A DNA stretch of 28,187 bases from Prevotellaceae bacterium (GTDB lineage: Bacteria; Bacteroidota; Bacteroidia; Bacteroidales; Paludibacteraceae): contig JAIRTG010000125.1 in NCBI GenBank assembly GCA_031255055.1, positions 1 through 28,187 of the forward strand, given 5' to 3'. The translations under genes and the position numbers were made by a program. The notes under the pieces are model-generated. The model was not told the origin of the DNA. It did no database searches and was given only the letters and a program-made list of their open reading frames with translations. Each line of letters starts with the position of its first letter. Position 1 is the first letter of the stretch. Shown here piece by piece: positions 24,832 through 28,187 of this stretch.

Positions 24832-27306
24832 TCAGTTGGGGTCGACGTCGATGATAATCCGGATGCCTTTTAGTTTCGGCTGTCGAAGTAGGGAGTCGAT
24901 CGATTGATTGATGAATTGTTTCGCTTTTTCGGCGGGAAGATTTAATTCCAGTTTGATAAGCAGTTGTCGGATGTGCCGGTTTTGAATGCGCGGGATGAGC
25001 GGACTGTTCGGCCCTAAAAGCCGATTGCCGAAAATCTTGCGTAAATCGTCTGCTAATTGTGATGCCGCTGCTTTGCAGATATGCTCGTTGCGATGTTTGA
25101 CCGATAGCTGTATGAGCCGGTAGAATGGGGGATAGTAGAATTGCTTCCGCTCGGCGCATTGTGACTCGAACATGCCGATATAATCGGCGTTCTGCACTTG
25201 TGTGATTATTGTATGTTCGGGCTGTGAGGTCTGAAGAATGACTTGACCTCGCTTGTTTTTGCGTCCAGAACGTCCGCTTACTTGTAGAAGTAGCTGAAAA
25301 GCCCGCTCGTGCGCACGAAAGTCGGGGAAATTTAACAGATTGTCCGCATTGAGTACGCCGACCAAACTTAGATTGGTGAAATCGAACCCTTTCGATATCA
25401 TTTGTGTGCCTACGAGAATGTCGGTCTTCCGGAGCTCAAAGTCTCGAATGATTGTCTGATGTGATTTTTTGTTGCGTCCTGTGTCGAGGTCGAGCCGGGC
25501 GATGTGGGCGTCGGGAAAAAGCGTTTTTATTTCGTCTTCAATTTTTTCTGTCCCTGCGCCTTTTGCCTGAAGTGTGTTGGCGGAACATTCGGGACATGTG
25601 ATGGGAATGGTTTCGGTGTATCCGCAATAATGGCAGTTGAGGGTGTTGAAGACTTTGTGCAGGGTGAGACTTACGTCGCAGTTTTTGCATCGGAGAACGT
25701 GTCCGCATGTCCCGCACTGGATGACAGGCGCATAACCTCGCCGGTTCTGAAACAGGAGAATTTGTTCGTTGTTGGCCAGGGTCTGCGTTATTTTTTCGAT
25801 TAGTGTGTCGGAAAAATGTCCGTTCATCTGTTTTTTTCGGTAGGCTTCTTTGAGGTCGACGGTTGTGATTTCGGGTAGTTGGATGGCGGCGAAACGCTGA
25901 CGGAGTGTGACTAGACCATATTTCCCGATTTGTGTGTTGTGGTAGCTTTCGACGGAGGGGGTGGCTGTGCCGAGTAGCGTTTTGGCGCCGTGCATCGCGG
26001 CTAATACGATGGCGGCATTGCGGGCATGGTAACGGGGTGAGGGGTCGTGTTGCTTGTAGGTTGTTTCGTGTTCTTCGTCGACAATGATGAGGCCAAGCTG
26101 GTGAAATGGTAGAAAAATCGATGACCGGACGCCAATGATGATCTCGTATGATTGACGACGGAGGACGTTGTTCCAAATTTCTACGCGCTCGGCGTCGGAA
26201 AATTTTGAGTGGTAAACGCCCAGCAGGTTGCCGAATACGCGCTTCAGTCGGGAGGTGAGTTGGGTTGTGAGCGCAATTTCGGGTACCAGGTATAAAACTT
26301 GTTTGTTGTCTGAGAGCGCTTTTGTTATCAGATGAATGTATAATTCTGTTTTCCCGCTCGAGGTGACGCCGTGCAGCAGTACGACCGGATGGTGAATGAA
26401 TTGGGACTCGATGTCGTTCAGTACTTTTTTTTGGAGGGGATTCAATGTGACGGGCGGCGTTGTTTTGGAAACGGTATAGTCGAGTCGTCCGATTTCTTTC
26501 CGGGTGATTTCGAAGATGCCTTTGTTGAGCATTGTGTTGAGTACGGTGTCGGAAGTTCCCGCTTTTTCGAGCAGTTCTTTTTTTGAGACGTCTTGTTGTT
26601 TTTTCCCGGTGGTCAGGCAGTCCGACAGGTCGATATAGGTCATCAGCAGGTGGAGTTGTTTTTTTGTCCGGTTCATCGAATCGAATAGGTATTTCAGTTT
26701 TTTTTCTTCGAGCAGTTGGGGTGCGATGCGGATGCAGGTTTCGGTTTTCGGACGGTATTTTTGACTGATTTTTTCGCTGATTTCGACCATGTTTTTTTCA
26801 AAAAGCGATTTGAGCGTTGGCAGGATGTTTTTGGTTTCGATCCATTTGTTCAATTCGGCTACCGATACGATGTTTCCGTCTGAAAGCGCGTCTAAGACGA
26901 GCGTTTCTTTTTTAGAAAGGTTTTCGGTCGGCTCAAAATCGGGATTTATCCGGACTTGGGTTTCGCTTTCGAGTTTCAGTCCTGCGGGTACGGCCGCATG
27001 GTATACTTCGCCTAAAGCGGCTTGATAGTAGGTGCTTATCCACTCCCAGAATTTCAGTTGGGGTCGTCGCAGAATGGGGCGGTCGTCGAGCAGCGAAACG
27101 ATTTCTTTTATGTGGACAATGTCGGGGCGGTGGGTGTGTATCAGTCGGATGATTCCGGTGTACATCTTTGTGCCGCCGAAGGGTACAACAACCCGCATTC
27201 CGATGTGTATCTCGGAAGTCAACGGTAGGGGAACGGCGTAGGTAAAAGTCCTTTTCAACGGCAAGGGCAGGATGACTTCGATGTATTTGAACGAATGATT
27301 ATCCAC
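24832..27306 (-). CDS. priA: Primosomal replication restart helicase PriA
   Basis: A superfamily 2 3'-5' DNA helicase that reloads the replisome at stalled or collapsed forks. With the GTG at 27306 the protein is 824 aa. The N-terminal 3'-end-binding domain starts YIEVILPLPLKRTFTYAVP. It is followed by a winged-helix region, Walker A GVTSSGKTELY (about 310-320), the DEEH box (about 408-411), the zinc-binding insert with eight cysteines in CxxC pairs (about 528-572, CGTCGHVLRCKNC and CHYCGY...CPEC), and the helicase C-terminal domain with QVSGRSGRKNKRG. An in-frame GTG at 27399 lies upstream of the apparent promoter (27336-27343) and would add 31 residues unlike other PriA proteins, so it is rejected. 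The gene stands alone and is transcribed towards the surface-protein gene. Confidence 0.95.
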   Translation of the reverse strand: MDNHSFKYIEVILPLPLKRTFTYAVPLPLTSEIHIGMRVVVPFGGTKMYTGIIRLIHTHRPDIVHIKEIVSLLDDRPILRRPQLKFWEWISTYYQAALGEVYHAAVPAGLKLESETQVRINPDFEPTENLSKKETLVLDALSDGNIVSVAELNKWIETKNILPTLKSLFEKNMVEISEKISQKYRPKTETCIRIAPQLLEEKKLKYLFDSMNRTKKQLHLLMTYIDLSDCLTTGKKQQDVSKKELLEKAGTSDTVLNTMLNKGIFEITRKEIGRLDYTVSKTTPPVTLNPLQKKVLNDIESQFIHHPVVLLHGVTSSGKTELYIHLITKALSDNKQVLYLVPEIALTTQLTSRLKRVFGNLLGVYHSKFSDAERVEIWNNVLRRQSYEIIIGVRSSIFLPFHQLGLIIVDEEHETTYKQHDPSPRYHARNAAIVLAAMHGAKTLLGTATPSVESYHNTQIGKYGLVTLRQRFAAIQLPEITTVDLKEAYRKKQMNGHFSDTLIEKITQTLANNEQILLFQNRRGYAPVIQCGTCGHVLRCKNCDVSLTLHKVFNTLNCHYCGYTETIPITCPECSANTLQAKGAGTEKIEDEIKTLFPDAHIARLDLDTGRNKKSHQTIIRDFELRKTDILVGTQMISKGFDFTNLSLVGVLNADNLLNFPDFRAHERAFQLLLQVSGRSGRKNKRGQVILQTSQPEHTIITQVQNADYIGMFESQCAERKQFYYPPFYRLIQLSVKHRNEHICKAAASQLADDLRKIFGNRLLGPNSPLIPRIQNRHIRQLLIKLELNLPAEKAKQFINQSIDSLLRQPKLKGIRIIIDVDPN

Positions 27307-27335
27307 AGGTCTAACAGTGTTAATTGTTTTTCCTA

Positions 27336-27343
27336 CAAAAGTA
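27336..27343 (-). promoter_or_regulatory. Candidate -7 element of the priA promoter
   Basis: The minus strand reads TACTTTTG, an exact TAnnTTTG match. Predicted start is near 27329, about 23 nt before the GTG at 27306. No good TTTG lies 19-21 nt upstream. Confidence 0.5.
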
Positions 27344-27399
27344 CGAAAGATAATTTGAAGTACGTCATCGGCGGTTGATATCCGCTTGGTTTTTCGCAC

Positions 27400-27533
27400 C
27401 GAAAGTCCCGCGGTCGAAGTCCGGCCGACGAGCGAGGTGTCGGTGATGAGCGGTTTGTGTTTAGTGATGAACGGTTCGTCTGCCGCGGTCTTCAGTGAAA
27501 GAATGAGAATGAGAATGAGAAAGAGAATAAGTA
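27400..27533. other. Intergenic spacer: dispersed repeat and GA-rich tract
   Basis: No gene is visible. GTGATGAGCGGTTTGTGTTTAGTGATGAACGGTTCG-type words of the intergenic repeat family occupy about 27441-27479. GAATGAGAATGAGAATGAGAAAGAGAATAAG-type GA-rich sequence (27501-27531) leads into the three-hairpin element, as it does at the other end of this locus. Confidence 0.5.
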
Positions 27534-27618
27534 GGGGGGGGGAAGTCTCCCCCTCGCTTCAGCCCGCTGCGCGGTCTTCCGCTACCCCCTCTGCGGGGCG
27601 CTGCCCCGCAACGCCCCG
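27534..27618 (+). repeat. GC-rich three-hairpin element, copy C
   Basis: Same element, forward orientation. Hairpin 2 is the shorter CCGC-TGC-GCGG and hairpin 3 is TGCGGGGC-GCT-GCCCCGCA, with a changed loop and intact stem. It is the left arm of a large palindrome with copy D. Confidence 0.85.
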
Positions 27619-27628
27619 TAAGACAGTG

Positions 27629-27828
27629 TTTATAGTGATTCGTGTTTAGTGATTAGTGGTTAAATGGTGATTAAATAGTGATGCGTGTTTAGTGATTCGT
27701 GATGAAATAGTGATTCGTGATTTGTGTTTAATGATTAGCAAGTTCGCCGTGTTTGACAATTCTTCACGAATCACGAATCGTTCGTCACGAATCGTTCGTC
27801 ACGAATCACTGTGTTTGACAATTTATCA
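27629..27828. repeat. Irregular GTGATTCGTG / CACGAATCAC repeat field
   Basis: The left part (27635-27735) repeats AGTGATTCGTG, TTTAGTGATTAG and related words in one orientation. From about 27765 the words switch to CACGAATCAC on the other. A GTGTTTGACAATT(C/T)(T/A)TCACGAATCACGAATCG block occurs twice (from 27751 and from 27810). No gene is seen. Confidence 0.75.
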
Positions 27829-27954
27829 CGAATCACGAATCGTTCGTCACGAATCACGAATCGTTCGTCACGAATCACGAATCGTTCGTCACGAATCACG
27901 AATCGTTCGTCACGAATCACGAATCGTTCGTCACGAATCACTAACCACTCATCA
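27829..27954. repeat. Six tandem 21-bp repeats, CGAATCACGAATCGTTCGTCA
   Basis: Six nearly identical 21-bp units in direct tandem. Read as protein on the plus strand they give RITNRSS six times (the last RITNHSS), but the open frame begins in repeat sequence and runs on into the GC-rich element, so coding is unlikely. Partial units precede it from 27768. Confidence 0.85.
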
Positions 27955-27962
27955 CTGTCTTT

Positions 27963-28046
27963 CGGGGCGTTGCGGGGCAGAGCCCCGCAGAGGGGGTAGC
28001 GGAAGACCGCGTAGCGGGCTGAAGCGAGGGGGAGACTTCCCCCCCC
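27963..28046 (-). repeat. GC-rich three-hairpin element, copy D (inverted)
   Basis: Same element in reverse. In element orientation hairpin 2 is CCGC-TAC-GCGG and hairpin 3 is TGCGGGGC-TCT-GCCCCGCA. The flanks on both sides also mirror copy C: GAAAGAGAAAAATAAGTAGG on the outside and AAGACAGTG on the inside. Confidence 0.85.
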
Positions 28047-28069
28047 TACTTATTTTTCTCTTTCTTCAA

Positions 28070-28187
28070 GGATTTTTAGCAAATGAACGAGGATTTTTAG
28101 CAAATGAACGAAGATTTTTAGCAAATGAACGAGGATTTTTAGCAAATGAACGAGGATTTTTAGCAAATGAACGAGGATTTTTAGCAA
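28070..28187. repeat. Tandem 21-bp repeats, GGATTTTTAGCAAATGAACGA, cut by the window end
   Basis: Five complete 21-bp units and part of a sixth, nearly identical, continue to the end of the window. On the complement the unit contains CTAAAAATCC, sharing the TAAAAATC core of the array at 18535-18969. One plus-strand frame stays open (GFLANER repeated), but no start is visible and coding is not supported. Confidence 0.85.

Noticed and set aside
24542..25159. 205-codon minus-strand frame overlapping priA and element B
   Set aside because: It overlaps priA in another frame, and its tail is the translation of element B. No domain is visible.
27811..27999. RITNRSS-repeat frame
   Set aside because: The sevenfold pattern follows from the 21-bp tandem repeat and runs into element D. 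It is not evidence of a protein.
27829..28187. CRISPR array
   Set aside because: Units are direct and contiguous at 21 bp, with no variable spacers of 25-40 bp and no cas genes nearby.
28070..28187. GFLANER-repeat protein running off the right edge
   Set aside because: One frame stays open only because the 21-bp unit lacks a stop in that frame. No start or upstream coding sequence is seen.

Overview
The window comes from a Bacteroidales-type member of the Bacteroidota. Four things point there: promoters of the TTG/TTTG-N19-20-TAnnTTTG class, the absence of Shine-Dalgarno sequences, a dcw cluster in Bacteroidetes order that ends in yqeY, and a very large BspA-like surface protein with a type IX secretion C-terminal domain. 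The genus cannot be fixed from the sequence alone. MurE carries the DNPR motif, so the peptidoglycan is predicted to contain meso-diaminopimelate.

Layout. (1) Positions 1-304 hold a probable ~110-nt structured small RNA on the minus strand, with its own promoter, a 9-bp closing stem and a terminator. It is divergent from the promoter of an AspT/YidE-type transporter (305-1975, +). (2) Positions 2073-17984 are a compact minus-strand cell-division and cell-wall operon. In transcription order it reads mraZ, rsmH, ftsL-like, ftsI (with a PASTA domain), murE, mraY, murD, ftsW, murG, murC, ftsQ, ftsA, ftsZ, yqeY. murF and ddl are not in it. Its products take UDP-MurNAc to lipid II (MurC/D/E, MraY, MurG), polymerise and crosslink septal wall (FtsW, FtsI) and build the Z ring (FtsZ, FtsA, FtsQ, FtsL). 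(3) Positions 17985-19467 are a repeat-rich intergenic stretch. It holds a possible 59-aa gene, a GC-rich three-hairpin element, a 435-bp minisatellite with 21/22-bp units, a strong promoter and a long leader with a doubtful 109-aa frame. (4) Positions 19468-24375 (+) encode a 1635-aa secreted protein: signal peptide, BspA-like leucine-rich repeats, about 14 InlB-type B-repeats, and a T9SS sorting domain. A clear terminator follows. (5) Positions 24376-24831 hold a MITE-like remnant and a second, inverted copy of the three-hairpin element. (6) Positions 24832-27306 (-) are priA. (7) Positions 27400-28187 have no convincing gene. They form a ~550-bp imperfect palindrome whose arms are two further copies of the three-hairpin element and whose centre is an array of CACGAATCAC-type repeats. 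Another 21-bp minisatellite then runs off the window end.

The coding content is mostly well-known families. The most unusual material is non-coding: the three-hairpin element (four copies, one stem of which gains or loses a base pair in both arms together), minisatellites that all share a 21-bp period, a dispersed GTGATTCGTG/CACGAATCAC repeat in nearly every non-operonic gap, and the candidate small RNA at the left edge.
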